From Gammaproteobacteria bacterium (GTDB lineage: Bacteria; Pseudomonadota; Gammaproteobacteria; Steroidobacterales; Steroidobacteraceae), in assembly GCA_030831085.1 (NCBI GenBank), contig JAURLT010000053.1, positions 1-43,375 of the forward strand: DNA of 43,375 nucleotides. Direction: 5' to 3'. How positions within the stretch are numbered: position 1 is the stretch's first letter; every line of letters starts with the position of its first letter. Shown here piece after piece: positions 8,317 to 17,430 of this stretch. The position numbers and the translations under genes were made by a program. The notes below the pieces were generated by a model, which ran no database searches, was not told where the DNA came from, and worked only from the letters and a program-made list of their open reading frames with translations.

Positions 8317-9192
8317 ATGAATACCACGCTCGATGAACGTCCCGCTGCCGTGATCACCGGGGTCTCGACCGGCATTGGACGGGCCTGTGCCGAGGCGCTC
8401 CTGAGTGCCGGCTGGCGGATCTTTGGCAGCGTGCGCCGCCAGGCCGACGCCGAGGCGGCCGCCGCCGCGCTCGGCGAGGGCTTCACGCCACTGGTGTTCG
8501 ACGTCACCGACCCGGTGGCCATCGCCGCTGCGGCCGGGGTGGTGGGCGAGGCCCTGCAGGGCCGGACGCTGGAGGGCCTGGTCAACAATGCGGGCATCGC
8601 GGTGGCGGGACCGGTGGCCCACATCCCGCTCGAGGAGGTGCGTCACCAGTTCGAGGTCAACGTGATCGGGCAGATCCAGGTCCTGCAGGCCTTCCTGCCC
8701 ATGATGGGCATGGACCCGCGCTGGCAGGGCAAGCCCGGGCGCGTCATCAACATGAGTTCCGTGTCCGGGCGCATTGCCTCGCCCTTCATGAGCCCCTACG
8801 CCATGTCCAAGCATGCGCTCGAGGCGCTGTCCGAATCCCTGCGCCGCGAGTTGATGCCCTATGGCATCGACGTGGTGATCGTGGGGCCCGGTTCCATCCA
8901 GACCCCGATCTGGGCCAAGGCTGACGACATCAACGCGGAGCAGTACGCCCACACTGGCTATCTCGAACAACTCAAGGGCATGCGCTCGCGTATGCAGGCT
9001 TTCGGGGCCGCGGGCCTGCCCGCGGGGGATGTCGGCCGGCTGGTGCTGCGCATCCTGCAGGCTGCGCACCCCAAAACCCGCTACCCCATCCTGCGCAACC
9101 GATTCCTTATGTGGACCTTGCCCGGCCTCCTGCCCCGCCGCGTCGTGGACCGGATGCTCGCCCGCCGTTTCGGGCTGGGCGGCCGGAACTGA
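8317..9192 (+). CDS. Short-chain dehydrogenase/reductase (classical SDR)
   Basis: A 291-residue classical SDR. The NAD(P)-binding TGVSTGIG motif is at residues 14-21, NNAG follows, and the active site shows the Ser of NMSSVSG and YAMSK (Tyr and Lys). Beyond residue 200 is an extension with a basic, hydrophobic C-terminus ([20 protein letters not shown]) that may touch the membrane, as in several SDRs acting on lipids. The ATG at 8317 is preferred because TGGAG lies six bases upstream; a TTG four codons earlier is the alternative. Substrate unknown. Its 3' end lies antisense to the end of the rhlE-like gene (86 bases). Confidence 0.88.
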   Translation: MNTTLDERPAAVITGVSTGIGRACAEALLSAGWRIFGSVRRQADAEAAAAALGEGFTPLVFDVTDPVAIAAAAGVVGEALQGRTLEGLVNNAGIAVAGPVAHIPLEEVRHQFEVNVIGQIQVLQAFLPMMGMDPRWQGKPGRVINMSSVSGRIASPFMSPYAMSKHALEALSESLRRELMPYGIDVVIVGPGSIQTPIWAKADDINAEQYAHTGYLEQLKGMRSRMQAFGAAGLPAGDVGRLVLRILQAAHPKTRYPILRNRFLMWTLPGLLPRRVVDRMLARRFGLGGRN

Positions 9193-10411
9193 AAGACGGC
9201 CTTCGAGGAGGCGAGGGCGCGCGATTCCTGTCGGCATGAGCGGGTGCAGGTTGCGGTGTGGCGGCGTTGGCAAGGGGTGCCGCAAACTTTGGTAATTCCC
9301 TGAACGGTACTGGCTGGCGCATGGTTTTCTCGATGTCGCGCAGCAGCGAGGCCTCGTCCGGGGCCACCAGCGACACGGCCCGGCCGGTGGCACCGGCGCG
9401 TGCGGTGCGGCCGATGCGGTGGACGTAGTCCTCCGGCACGTTCGGCAGTTCGTAATTCACCACCATCGGCAGTTCCTTGATGTCGAGCCCGCGCGAGGCG
9501 ACCTCGGTAGCCACCAGCGCGGCCACCTTGCCGGCCTTGAAGTCCGCGAGCGCCTTCACCCGCGCCGACTGGCTCTTGTTGCCGTGGATGGCAGCGGCGC
9601 GGATGCCCGCGCCTTCCAGCTGCTGGGCCAGCTTGTTGGCGCCGTGCTTGGTGCGGGTGAACACCAGCGCCTGATACCACTGCCCCTCGTCGGTGGCGCC
9701 GTGACCGAACAGGTGCACCAGCAGGTGACGCTTCTGCTCCTTGGGTACGCGGAAGGCGACCTGCTCTACCCGCTCGGCCGTGCTGTTACGTGGGGCCACG
9801 TCGATGCTCACGGGATCTACCAGCAGGCGGGTGGCCAGCTGGCGGATGTCGTCGTTGTAGGTGGCCGAAAACAGCAGGTTCTGGCGCGAGGGAGGCAGCA
9901 GCTTCATCACCCGCTTGATGTCGTGGATGAAGCCCATGTCCAGCATGCGGTCGGCCTCGTCGAGCACGAAGTGCGACACCTGCGAGAGGTCGGCGAGACC
10001 GCGGTTGGCCAGGTCCAGCAGGCGGCCCGGCGTGGCGATGAGCAGGTCGCAGCCGTTACGTAGCGCCTGGATTTGCGGGTTTTCACCCACGCCGCCGAAG
10101 ATCACGATGGTGCGCAGTTGCTTGTACTTGCCGTAGTCGCGCGCGTTCTGGGCGATCTGGGCGGCCAGCTCGCGGGTGGGCGTGAGCACCAGCACGCGTG
10201 GGGCATGCCCCTTGCGCTGGCCGAGCTTCTGCAGCAGGGGCAGCACGAAGCCCGCGGTCTTGCCGGTGCCGGTCTGGGCGCCGGCCAGCACGTCGCGGCC
10301 GGCGAGCACGGCCGGTATGGCCTGCTGCTGGATGGGAGTGGGCGTGTCGTAGCCCTTGTCGGTGACGGCACGCAGCAGCTCGGGCTCGAGCCCGAGATCG
10401 GAAAAATTCAT
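9107..10411 (-). CDS. rhlE: RhlE-type DEAD-box ATP-dependent RNA helicase
   Basis: A 434-residue helicase with all core motifs: Q motif ([11 protein letters not shown]), Walker [18 protein letters not shown], the DEAD box in [16 protein letters not shown], then [23 protein letters not shown] and [10 protein letters not shown]. The last 60 residues are a low-complexity basic tail rich in Arg, Gly and Pro, typical of RhlE proteins, which remodel RNA in ribosome assembly and cold adaptation. Start ATG at 10411 has AAGGA about nine bases upstream. The final 86 bases, coding for the tail, lie antisense to the conserved C-terminus of the convergent SDR gene. The gene symbol is a subfamily call and could be another DEAD-box paralogue. 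Confidence 0.88.
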   Translation of the reverse strand: MNFSDLGLEPELLRAVTDKGYDTPTPIQQQAIPAVLAGRDVLAGAQTGTGKTAGFVLPLLQKLGQRKGHAPRVLVLTPTRELAAQIAQNARDYGKYKQLRTIVIFGGVGENPQIQALRNGCDLLIATPGRLLDLANRGLADLSQVSHFVLDEADRMLDMGFIHDIKRVMKLLPPSRQNLLFSATYNDDIRQLATRLLVDPVSIDVAPRNSTAERVEQVAFRVPKEQKRHLLVHLFGHGATDEGQWYQALVFTRTKHGANKLAQQLEGAGIRAAAIHGNKSQSARVKALADFKAGKVAALVATEVASRGLDIKELPMVVNYELPNVPEDYVHRIGRTARAGATGRAVSLVAPDEASLLRDIEKTMRQPVPFRELPKFAAPLANAATPQPAPAHADRNRAPSPPRRPSFSSGRPARNGGRASGPRRGGAGGRARST

Positions 10412-10589
10412 TGAGTTGTGTCCTTCGATAAGCTCGCCGCGTGGGCACCTGGCCCAAGGCGGTCAGTAGCGAGCGGGTTTAGCGATTCGAGCCGGCCGGA
10501 TGGGCGGTCTTCGAGGCAAAGGGGGCGCTGACCGCGCGACCCTGATTTGATGGCGCGGATCATACAGGGGTGTCGCCACCAATGTGGGA
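10412..10589 (-). promoter_or_regulatory. Long leader region upstream of the rhlE-like gene
   Basis: The 178 bases between the RNA methyltransferase stop and the helicase start hold no gene I can support. A TATGAT sequence on the minus strand (10564-10559) matches the -10 consensus at 5 of 6 positions; used as a promoter it would give a leader of about 140 bases, but no good -35 accompanies it. Cold-shock DEAD-box helicase genes in other bacteria often have long regulatory leaders, so this is a candidate, not a demonstrated, leader. Confidence 0.3.
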
Positions 10590-11324
10590 TTATTTTTCTG
10601 GCGTCGAGCGCTGCAGTTCCCACAGGCACATGGCCGCAGCGCTGGCGAGGTTCAGCGACTCGATGGCGCCGCAGCCGCCGATGGTGAAAGCGCGGGCATC
10701 GGGGAGTGAGGCCCAGCCTTCGGGCAGGCCACGGGCCTCGCCGCCAAACACCAGGCAGTCGCGGGCGGTGAAGGCAGGGGAGGTGATGGTCTCGCCCTCG
10801 AGCCCCAGGCAGCCGATGTGCCGGTAGCGTTGATCGAGTGCCCCCAGGGGAACGCCCGTCTCGACCGGCACATGGAAGATGGCACCCATGCTCGCGCGCA
10901 CTGCCTTGGGGTTGTAAGGATCGACGCTGCCGGGCCCAAGCAGGCAGCGGAAGCCGCCGAACCAGGCCAGGCTGCGTAGGAGCGTGCCCAGGTTGCCAGG
11001 ATCCTGCACCTCGTGCAGGTACACCGCTCGCTCGCCCTCCATCGGCGGAGCAGCCGGCAGTACGGGCACCACGGCCAGCAGGCCCTGCGGTTCGCGCGTG
11101 TCGGCGATGCGCGCCATCTGCGAGGCACTGATCACCTGCGTATCCAGTGGGGATCGCCAGTCCGAGCGCTGTTCGCTGACGAACAGCTTCGACTGCAACA
11201 GTTCCGGTCGGGTGCGGCAGGCCTTCTCCAGTTCCAGCACCAGGTGCTCACCTTCCACCAGGTACAGGCCGGCGGCTTCGCGGTGCTTGCGCTGCTGCAG
11301 CTTGCGGACCTCGTCGAGCTTCAT
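10590..11324 (-). CDS. TrmH/SpoU family RNA 2'-O-methyltransferase
   Basis: A 244-residue SPOUT-class enzyme. The N-terminal 90 residues (starting MKLDEVRKLQQRKHRE) form the usual RNA-substrate-binding domain. The C-terminal domain has the three SpoU motifs: DPGNLGTLLRSLAWFG, FGGEARGLP and ESLNLASAAAMCLWEL, which build the SAM-binding trefoil knot. It probably methylates a ribose in rRNA or tRNA; the exact site cannot be assigned, and TrmH, RlmB and YsgA-like relatives are all possible. The ATG at 11324 overlaps the stop of the upstream FAD protein gene by 4 bases (ATGA), so the two are co-translated. Confidence 0.88.
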   Translation of the reverse strand: MKLDEVRKLQQRKHREAAGLYLVEGEHLVLELEKACRTRPELLQSKLFVSEQRSDWRSPLDTQVISASQMARIADTREPQGLLAVVPVLPAAPPMEGERAVYLHEVQDPGNLGTLLRSLAWFGGFRCLLGPGSVDPYNPKAVRASMGAIFHVPVETGVPLGALDQRYRHIGCLGLEGETITSPAFTARDCLVFGGEARGLPEGWASLPDARAFTIGGCGAIESLNLASAAAMCLWELQRSTPEK

Positions 11325-12940
11325 GCGGCGCGCTCGCCCAGGGTCATGGAGCGGGCGACCGCCTCGGCCAGCAGGATGCCGTCGATACCCGCCGAGAGGA
11401 TGCCGCCGGCGTAACCGGCACCTTCCCCGCCGGGGAACAGGCCTTTGACGTTTAGGCTTTGCAGACTCGCTGGATCGCGGGTGATGCGTACCGGCGAGGA
11501 GGTGCGCGACTCGATGCCGGTGAGCACTGCATCCTCGCGATCGAAGCCGCGGATCTTGCGGCCGAAGGCGGGCAGGGCCTCGCGCAGGGCCTCGATGGCG
11601 TCGGCCGAGAGCAGCGAGGACAGATCGCCCAGCCGCACCCCCGGCTGGTAGGAGGGCAGCACCTCGCCGAAGTCGGTCGAGGGCCGATCCCGCAGGAAGT
11701 CGCCCACCAGCTGTCCCGGTGCCGAGTAATCGCCGCCGCCGAGTTCGAAGGCCAGCGATTCCAGCCTGTCCTGCAGGGCGATGCCGGCGAGCGGACCCTC
11801 GGGGAAGTCCCTCTCCGGGGAGATGCCCACCACCATGCCGGCATTGGCGTTGCGCTCGTTGCGCGAGTACTGGCTCATGCCGTTGGTGACCACGCGCCCG
11901 GTTTCGGAGGTGGCGGCGACCACCGTGCCGCCTGGGCACATGCAGAAAGAGTAGACGGCGCGTCCATTGCGCGCGTGGTGCACCAGCTTGTAGTCGGCAG
12001 CGCCCAGCGCCGGATGGCCGGCATGGCGCCCGAAGCGGGCCCGGTCGATCATCGACTGCGGATGCTCGATGCGAAAGCCGAGTGCGAAAGGCTTGGGCTC
12101 GATGAACACGCCCTGGCGGTGGAGCATGCGGAAGCTGTCGCGGGCGCTGTGGCCAAGCGCAAGCACTACATGGCGGGAGGCAAGCAGCTCGCCGTTCTCC
12201 AGCACGACGCCCTGCAGGTTGCCATCCTCGAGGACCAGGTCGACCACCTTGCTCTCGAAGCGCACCTCGCCGCCGAGCTCCAGGATCTGCTTGCGCATGG
12301 CAGTGACCACGCCGGTGAGCCGGAAGGTGCCGATGTGCGGACGATTGACGTAGAGGATCTCCGGCGGCGCGCCCGCGCGCACGAACTCTTCGAGCACCTT
12401 GCGGCCGTAGAACTTCGGGTCGCGCACCTGGCTGTAGAGCTTGCCGTCGGAGAAGAGCCCGGCGCCGCCCTCGCCGAACTGCACGTTCGACTCGGGGGTG
12501 AGGGTGTGCTTGCGCCACAGGCCCCAGGTGTCGCGGGTTCGTCTACGGACATCGCGCCCCCGCTCCAGCACGATGGGCTTGAAGCCCATCTGGGCGAGCA
12601 CCAGGGCCGCAAACAGCCCGCAGGGACCGAAGCCCACCACCAGCGGGCGCTCCGGCAGCGGGCTGGGGGCCTGGGCAATGAAACGGTAACGAGTGTCGGG
12701 GGCTGGCCCGACCTCGCGGTCGTGCTGCAGGCGCTGGAGGACCTCCGCCTCGTCGCGGGCCTCCAGGTCCACGATGTAGACCAGGTGGATGCGTTCCCGC
12801 TGGCGCGCATCGTGGCTGCGCTTGAAGACCGTGTGGGACAGCAGGTCGGCATCGGCGATGCCCAGCCTCTGCACGATGGCCGCGCGCAGGGCTTCGGGGG
12901 GGTGGTCGAGGGGCAGCACGAGCCCGGTAATGCGGATCAT
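11321..12940 (-). CDS. FAD-dependent NAD(P)/FAD-binding oxidoreductase, COG2509 type
   Basis: A 539-residue flavoprotein. An N-terminal domain of about 90 residues precedes the FAD-binding Rossmann motif VVGFGPCGLFAALVLAQMGF and its ERG acidic end. A C-terminal FAD contact is visible in GLFPGGEGAGYAGGILSAGIDG. The middle contains CMCPGGTVVAA, whose cysteines could be catalytic or structural. Proteins of this type (COG2509) are widespread and annotated only as FAD-dependent proteins; the reaction is not known. It is the first gene of a two-gene operon with the SpoU methyltransferase. CAGGA seven bases before the ATG is the likely ribosome-binding site. A 20-bp palindrome lies 34 bases upstream. 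Confidence 0.88.
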   Translation of the reverse strand: MIRITGLVLPLDHPPEALRAAIVQRLGIADADLLSHTVFKRSHDARQRERIHLVYIVDLEARDEAEVLQRLQHDREVGPAPDTRYRFIAQAPSPLPERPLVVGFGPCGLFAALVLAQMGFKPIVLERGRDVRRRTRDTWGLWRKHTLTPESNVQFGEGGAGLFSDGKLYSQVRDPKFYGRKVLEEFVRAGAPPEILYVNRPHIGTFRLTGVVTAMRKQILELGGEVRFESKVVDLVLEDGNLQGVVLENGELLASRHVVLALGHSARDSFRMLHRQGVFIEPKPFALGFRIEHPQSMIDRARFGRHAGHPALGAADYKLVHHARNGRAVYSFCMCPGGTVVAATSETGRVVTNGMSQYSRNERNANAGMVVGISPERDFPEGPLAGIALQDRLESLAFELGGGDYSAPGQLVGDFLRDRPSTDFGEVLPSYQPGVRLGDLSSLLSADAIEALREALPAFGRKIRGFDREDAVLTGIESRTSSPVRITRDPASLQSLNVKGLFPGGEGAGYAGGILSAGIDGILLAEAVARSMTLGERAA

Positions 12941-12973
12941 GGTCGGTTCCTGGCCGGTGTCTCCGGCAGAGGC

Positions 12974-12993
12974 CTACACTATGCATAGTGTAG
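12974..12993. promoter_or_regulatory. Perfect 20-bp palindrome, NrdR-box-like, in a divergent promoter region
   Basis: The sequence CTACACTATGCATAGTGTAG equals its own reverse complement over all 20 bases. It sits in the 77 bases between the divergent FAD protein gene and rlmE. Its inner 16 bases match the NrdR-box consensus as I remember it (acaCwAtATaTwGtgt) at every position except the central AT, which is GC here. It also carries a TACACT hexamer on each strand that could serve as a -10 for both genes. Whether it is an operator, a symmetric bidirectional promoter, or both cannot be told from sequence. Confidence 0.6.
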
Positions 12994-13017
12994 CCCCAGA
13001 GCGAGGCAGGCGGCCCC

Positions 13018-13647
13018 ATGGCCAGGTCCAAGAGCAGCAGTCGCTGGCTGCAGGAGCACGTCAGCGATCCCTACGTGAAGCGCGCCCAGCGTGACGGTTA
13101 TCGCGCCCGCTCCGCTTACAAGCTGCTCGAGCTCGATGAACGCGACCGGTTGCTGCGGCCCGGCATGACCGTGGTGGATCTCGGCTCGGCGCCCGGCGGC
13201 TGGTCGCAGGTGGCCGCCACGGCCGTTGGCGAGAAGGGTCGGGTGGTCGCCACGGATATCCTTCCCATGGACGCCATCCGCGGGGTCGAGTTCGTCCAGG
13301 GCGATTTCCGTGAGGAAGCGGTCCTGCAGCAGGTGCTCGCTGCCCTCGGCGGCGCGCGCGCCGACCTGCTGCTGTCGGACATGTCGCCCAATCTTAGTGG
13401 CGTGGCGCCCGCGGACCAGGCTGCCTCCCTCTACCTGCTGGAATTGGCCCTGGACCTGGCCGGTAAGGTCCTGAAGCCTCGCGGGCAGTTCGTGGGCAAG
13501 CTGTTCCAGGGCGCGGGCTCGGACGAGTACCTGAAACAGCTGCGCCAGGCCTTCGAGAAGGTCTCGATCCGCAAGCCTGAATCCTCACGCTCGCGCTCCC
13601 GCGAGGTGTATTTCGTGGCCAGGGGCTTTCGGGGCTCGCCGGACTGA
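13018..13647 (+). CDS. rlmE: 23S rRNA (uridine2552-2'-O)-methyltransferase
   Basis: A 209-residue RlmE (RrmJ/FtsJ) enzyme that 2'-O-methylates U2552 in the ribosomal A loop, a late step of 50S assembly induced by heat shock in E. coli. The SAM site [13 protein letters not shown] is clear. The catalytic tetrad K35, D121 (LLSDMSPN), K161 ([10 protein letters not shown]) and E196 ([11 protein letters not shown]) is complete and shifted by a constant three residues from the E. coli numbering, which supports the ATG at 13018. The usual neighbour ftsH is absent here. It converges with the ABC transporter operon, four bases apart. Confidence 0.96.
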   Translation: MARSKSSSRWLQEHVSDPYVKRAQRDGYRARSAYKLLELDERDRLLRPGMTVVDLGSAPGGWSQVAATAVGEKGRVVATDILPMDAIRGVEFVQGDFREEAVLQQVLAALGGARADLLLSDMSPNLSGVAPADQAASLYLLELALDLAGKVLKPRGQFVGKLFQGAGSDEYLKQLRQAFEKVSIRKPESSRSRSREVYFVARGFRGSPD

Positions 13648-13651
13648 GGCG

Positions 13652-14626
13652 TCAGGCGTGCAGGTGGCAGGCCACCTGATGGCTGGCCCCACCAGCGCCG
13701 ACCTCGACCACCGGCGGTGGCACCGAGCGGCAGATGTCCATGACCTTGGGGCAGCGCAGGTGGAAAGGGCAGCCCGGCGGCGGGTTCATGGGGGAGGGCA
13801 CGTCCCCACCGAGCACGATGCGTCGGGCCTTGCGGGTAGGATCCGGCACGGGCACGGCGGACAGCAGCGCCTCTGTATAGGGGTGGCGCGGCTGGCGATA
13901 GAGCTCACGCGCCGGCGCCAGCTCCACGATGCGACCGAGGTACATCACGCCGACCTGGTCACTGACGTGCTCGACGACCGACAGGTCGTGGGAGATAAAC
14001 AGGAAGGCGATGCCCATCTCGCGCTGTAGCCGGGCGATCAGGTTGAGCACCTGCGCCCGCACCGAGACGTCGAGTGCCGAGACCGGCTCGTCCGCCACGA
14101 TCAGCTTCGGGTCCAGGGCCAGCGCGCGGGCGATGCCGATGCGCTGCCGCTGGCCGCCGGAGAACTCGTGCGGGTAGCGGTCCAAGACCGCCGTGCGCAT
14201 GCCCACTACGCCCAGCAGTTCCTCGACCCGCTGCTCCCGCTCTGCCGGGGTGCCGATGCCGTGCACCTCGAGCGGCTCGCGGATGGTCTGGGCGACGGTC
14301 CTGCGCGGGCTCAGCGAGGCGTAAGGGTCCTGGAAGATGATCTGCATCGAGCGGCGCATGGCGTGCAGGCGCTTGCGATCAAGCGTCGTGAGTTCGGTGC
14401 CCTGGAGCAGCACCTCGCCTGAGGTGGGGCGCTGCAGTTGCAGGATGGCCCGCCCGAGCGTGGACTTGCCGCAACCCGACTCGCCCACCAGGCCGAGCGT
14501 CTTGCCCACCTCCAGCGTGAAGCTGACGCCGTCCACCGCCCGCACCTGGGCGACGATGCGCCGGAGCAGCCCACCGCGGACCGGGAAGTGCTTCTTGAGG
14601 TTCCTGACTTCGAGCAGCGGCGTCAT
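13652..14626 (-). CDS. Dipeptide/oligopeptide ABC transporter ATP-binding protein (DppF/OppF type)
   Basis: A 324-residue ATPase: Walker [10 protein letters not shown]-loop [10 protein letters not shown], signature [15 protein letters not shown], Walker [13 protein letters not shown] and the switch histidine in [10 protein letters not shown]. The C-terminal extension with [12 protein letters not shown] carries the cysteine-rich region of Dpp/Opp-type ATPases, which can bind an iron-sulphur cluster. It pairs with the second ATPase immediately upstream (9-base gap) to power peptide import. Last gene of the five-gene operon; hairpin-forming bases overlap its last codons but lack a U-tract. Confidence 0.93.
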   Translation of the reverse strand: MTPLLEVRNLKKHFPVRGGLLRRIVAQVRAVDGVSFTLEVGKTLGLVGESGCGKSTLGRAILQLQRPTSGEVLLQGTELTTLDRKRLHAMRRSMQIIFQDPYASLSPRRTVAQTIREPLEVHGIGTPAEREQRVEELLGVVGMRTAVLDRYPHEFSGGQRQRIGIARALALDPKLIVADEPVSALDVSVRAQVLNLIARLQREMGIAFLFISHDLSVVEHVSDQVGVMYLGRIVELAPARELYRQPRHPYTEALLSAVPVPDPTRKARRIVLGGDVPSPMNPPPGCPFHLRCPKVMDICRSVPPPVVEVGAGGASHQVACHLHA

Positions 14627-14635
14627 GGCAGTGCC

Positions 14636-15613
14636 TCAGAGCGGATGAAAACAGGCTACACGGGCAGGGCTGGCGGCGTCGCCATCGAGGTCCGGCAGCT
14701 CGCCGTCGCAGCGCGCGTCGCGCCGCGGGCAACGTTCGGCGAAGCGGCAGCCGGCTGGCAGGTCGAGCAGGTCCGGGACCATGCCCGGGATCACCGCCAG
14801 GTCCTGCTTCTCGGCCTCGCCGACGCGTGGTAGCGAGCGCAGCAGGCCGGCGGTATAGGGGTGCCGGGGATGTGCAAACAAGGGTCCGATGTCTGCCTGC
14901 TCGGCCACCCGCCCGCAATACATCACCAGCGCCCGCTGGCAGGTCTCGGCCACCACGCCCAGGTCGTGGGTGACCAGCACCATCGCCATGCGGAATTCCT
15001 GCTGGAGGCGCACGATCTGTTCCAGCACCTGGGCCTGCGTGGTGACGTCGAGCGCCGTAGTGGGTTCGTCGGCCACGATCAGCTTTGGATCGCAGGACAG
15101 CGCCATGGCGATGACCACGCGCTGGCGCATGCCACCGGAAAGTTGATGGGGATACTCGTCGATGCGCTGGGCCGGAGCGGGAATGCCCACCTTGGCCAGC
15201 AACTCAATGGCTGCAGCGCGGGCCTGGCTGCGGGACAGTCCCTTGTAACGGCGCAGGATGTCCATCATCTGGTTGCCGACGGTGAACACCGGGTTGAGTG
15301 CGGTCATCGGCTCCTGAAAGACCATCGCCATGTCCCGGCCGCGCAGCTGGCGCAGCTCGGATTCCGGCAGCCCGACCAGCTCGCGACCCGCCAGGCGGAT
15401 GCTGCCGCTGGCGATGCGCCCTGGCGGGCTCGGTATGAGGCCGAGGATGGCAAGCCCCGTGACGGTCTTGCCGCAGCCGGACTCGCCCACCAGCCCCACC
15501 GTCTCGTTCGGGAAGACGTCGAAGCTGACCCGATCCACCGCCCGCACCACACCATGCTCGGTGCGAAACTCCACCACCAGGTCGCGCACGCTGAGGATGG
15601 GTTCGGCGCTCAC
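14636..15613 (-). CDS. Dipeptide/oligopeptide ABC transporter ATP-binding protein (DppD/OppD type)
   Basis: A 325-residue ATPase with Walker A GESGCGKT, Q-loop MVFQEPMTALNP, signature LSGGMRQRVVIAMAL, Walker B LIVADEPTTALD, LVTHDLGVV, and a C-terminal PAGCRFAERCPRR segment with the conserved cysteines of this subfamily. The start is the GTG at 15613, which overlaps the permease stop (GTGA); residues from SAEPILSVRDL onward match the family. The frame stays open far upstream, but that stretch is antisense noise over the permease. It forms the ATPase heterodimer with the DppF-type protein. Confidence 0.93.
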   Translation of the reverse strand: MSAEPILSVRDLVVEFRTEHGVVRAVDRVSFDVFPNETVGLVGESGCGKTVTGLAILGLIPSPPGRIASGSIRLAGRELVGLPESELRQLRGRDMAMVFQEPMTALNPVFTVGNQMMDILRRYKGLSRSQARAAAIELLAKVGIPAPAQRIDEYPHQLSGGMRQRVVIAMALSCDPKLIVADEPTTALDVTTQAQVLEQIVRLQQEFRMAMVLVTHDLGVVAETCQRALVMYCGRVAEQADIGPLFAHPRHPYTAGLLRSLPRVGEAEKQDLAVIPGMVPDLLDLPAGCRFAERCPRRDARCDGELPDLDGDAASPARVACFHPL

Positions 15614-16476
15614 GAGACCTGCCTCGGGTCGAGTGCATCCTGCAGCGCATCCGAGAAGATGCTGAAGGCCATGACCAGCCCGAACATCAGCACCGAGGCT
15701 GCCAGGAAGTTGTTGAAGAAGCCGGCCAGTACCTCGAAGGTGCTCTCGGAAATCATCAGGCCCCAGCTCATGCCGTCCTTCACGCCGAGTCCGAGGAAGC
15801 TCAGGATCACCTCGGACTTGATGGCGGCCACGAAGGTGATGGTCGATTGCACCAGCAGGATGTGGAAGGTGTTGGGCAGGATGTGCCGGAAGATGATGGT
15901 GTATTCCGGCACACCGATTGCGTGGGCCGCCTCGACGAACTCCAGGCCCTTGAGCTTGATCACCTCGCCGCGCACCAGTCGCGCGGTGGTGATCCAGAAG
16001 GTGGAGATCATGGCTACGTGCATCGACCAGGGGTTGCCCTCCAGCGCGAAGGCGATGGCCGCCACCAGCAGGTAGAAGGGAATCGAGTCCAGCACGCCCA
16101 TCAGCCAGACCACGAACTCGTCGGTGGCCCGCCCGCTGAAGAACCCTGCCATGGCCCCCAGCACCGCACCGAGCAGGGTGGACAGCACGGCGACGATTAG
16201 GCCGATCTCGAAGGCCGTGCTGATGCTGTAGATGCTGCGCTGGAAAATGTCCTGGCCGATCAGGTTGGTACCGAACCAATGTTCGGATGAGACCGAGTCC
16301 CACTTGCCGCCCGCCACGTCGCCCCAGCCAGTGGCCCACAAGCCGAGCCATACGCCCACTGCGGCCACGAAATGGGCCAGCACGACGGCCAGCCCGAGCA
16401 TGCCGAAGCGGTCGCGGCGCAGCTTCCAGGCGGCCTTGGACCAGAGCGACTGGCGACGTGTTGCGGCGACGCTCAT
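15610..16476 (-). CDS. Dipeptide/oligopeptide ABC transporter permease (DppC/OppC type)
   Basis: A 288-residue inner-membrane protein with about six membrane segments. An N-terminal cytoplasmic stretch (WKLRRDRFGMLGLAVVL) is typical of OppC, followed by a periplasmic loop containing HWFGTNLIGQDIF and the ABC-permease EAA loop (FVEAAHAIGVPEYTIIFRHILPN). The C-terminal part includes EVILSFLGLGVKDGMSWG. It overlaps its neighbours by 4 bases on both sides, so subunit stoichiometry is probably kept by translational coupling. Confidence 0.93.
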   Translation of the reverse strand: MSVAATRRQSLWSKAAWKLRRDRFGMLGLAVVLAHFVAAVGVWLGLWATGWGDVAGGKWDSVSSEHWFGTNLIGQDIFQRSIYSISTAFEIGLIVAVLSTLLGAVLGAMAGFFSGRATDEFVVWLMGVLDSIPFYLLVAAIAFALEGNPWSMHVAMISTFWITTARLVRGEVIKLKGLEFVEAAHAIGVPEYTIIFRHILPNTFHILLVQSTITFVAAIKSEVILSFLGLGVKDGMSWGLMISESTFEVLAGFFNNFLAASVLMFGLVMAFSIFSDALQDALDPRQVS

Positions 16477-17426
16477 GACAGCGACACCCGAGGATCGACC
16501 GCCCGGTAGAGGACGTCGACCACCAGCTGGGCCAGCACGAACAGCACGGCGGTGAGGCCGACCACCGCCTTGAGCACAGGCTGGTCGCCGGTGGTGATGG
16601 CGTCGAAGGTCACCTTGCCCACGCCGGGGATGCCGAAGTAGGTCTCCACCAGCAGCGCGCCGCTGATGACGATCAGCGGAATGGTGAAGACCACCCTCGT
16701 GATGATGGGGATCAGGCAGTTTTTCAGCACGTTGCGGTAGAGCAGCTTGGCTGGCGGTACCCCGAAGGCCCGTGCCGTGCGCACATGGTCGCGGTTGAGT
16801 TCCTCGACGATCACCGAGCGATAGAAGCGCGTGTTGTAACCGAGGGCCACGAACACGGTGGCGAGGGTGGGTACCGTCACGTACTCGAGATATTCCGCAA
16901 GGGAATGCACGTTCCAGCCGCGCACCGGGAACCAGCCGAGCCCGGAGCTGGAGGAGAAGATGACCTGGAAGGCGATGATCACGATCAGGTAGCTGATGCT
17001 CATGCCCACCACGGAGAAAGCCATGATGCCCTTGTCGGGCCAGCGGCTGCGGTAATGCGCAGCCAGCAGGGCCAGCAACAGGGCCAGCAGGTTGCCCAGC
17101 AGGAAACCTGGCAGGATCAGCATCAGGGACACCGGGATGGTGCGCGCAAGGAGGTCGGTGACCAGCTCGCCGGTCGAGTTGGAGTTGCCGAAGTCGAGGG
17201 TGGCCACCTCCCGCAGGTAGTCGGCGTAGCGGACGAGGAAGGGCTGGTCGTAGCCGAGCTCGGCGCGGATCTCGGCGATCTGTTCGGCGGTGGGGTTCTT
17301 GCCCAGCAGCTGGTAGGTCTGGTCGGGCCCGAAGTAGACCATCAGCAGGAAGCTGATAAAGGTCACGCCGAGGAGCAGCGGAATGCCGGCCACCAGCCTG
17401 CGCAGGGAGTACTGCAGGACTTCCAT
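16473..17426 (-). CDS. Dipeptide/oligopeptide ABC transporter permease (DppB/OppB type)
   Basis: A 317-residue permease starting MEVLQYSLRRLVAGIPLLLG, a typical DppB/OppB N-terminus, with about six membrane segments. The EAA loop HVRTARAFGVPPAKLLYRN and the late GALLVETYFGIPGVGKVTFD segment are clear. It pairs with the OppC-type subunit to form the channel. The ATG follows the substrate-binding protein stop by only four bases, with AGGGGG just upstream as ribosome-binding site. Confidence 0.93.
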   Translation of the reverse strand: MEVLQYSLRRLVAGIPLLLGVTFISFLLMVYFGPDQTYQLLGKNPTAEQIAEIRAELGYDQPFLVRYADYLREVATLDFGNSNSTGELVTDLLARTIPVSLMLILPGFLLGNLLALLLALLAAHYRSRWPDKGIMAFSVVGMSISYLIVIIAFQVIFSSSSGLGWFPVRGWNVHSLAEYLEYVTVPTLATVFVALGYNTRFYRSVIVEELNRDHVRTARAFGVPPAKLLYRNVLKNCLIPIITRVVFTIPLIVISGALLVETYFGIPGVGKVTFDAITTGDQPVLKAVVGLTAVLFVLAQLVVDVLYRAVDPRVSLS

Positions 17427-17430
17427 CCCC

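Noticed and set aside
13661-13678. CAGGTGGC/GCCACCTG inverted repeat at the end of the dppF-type gene
   Set aside because: Encodes conserved-looking C-terminal residues and has no T-run on either side; probably chance in GC-rich coding DNA.
14861-16075. Plus-strand open frame of about 400 codons across the ABC ATPase and permease
   Set aside because: Antisense to clearly assigned transporter genes; low-complexity translation, no ribosome-binding site, no family resemblance.
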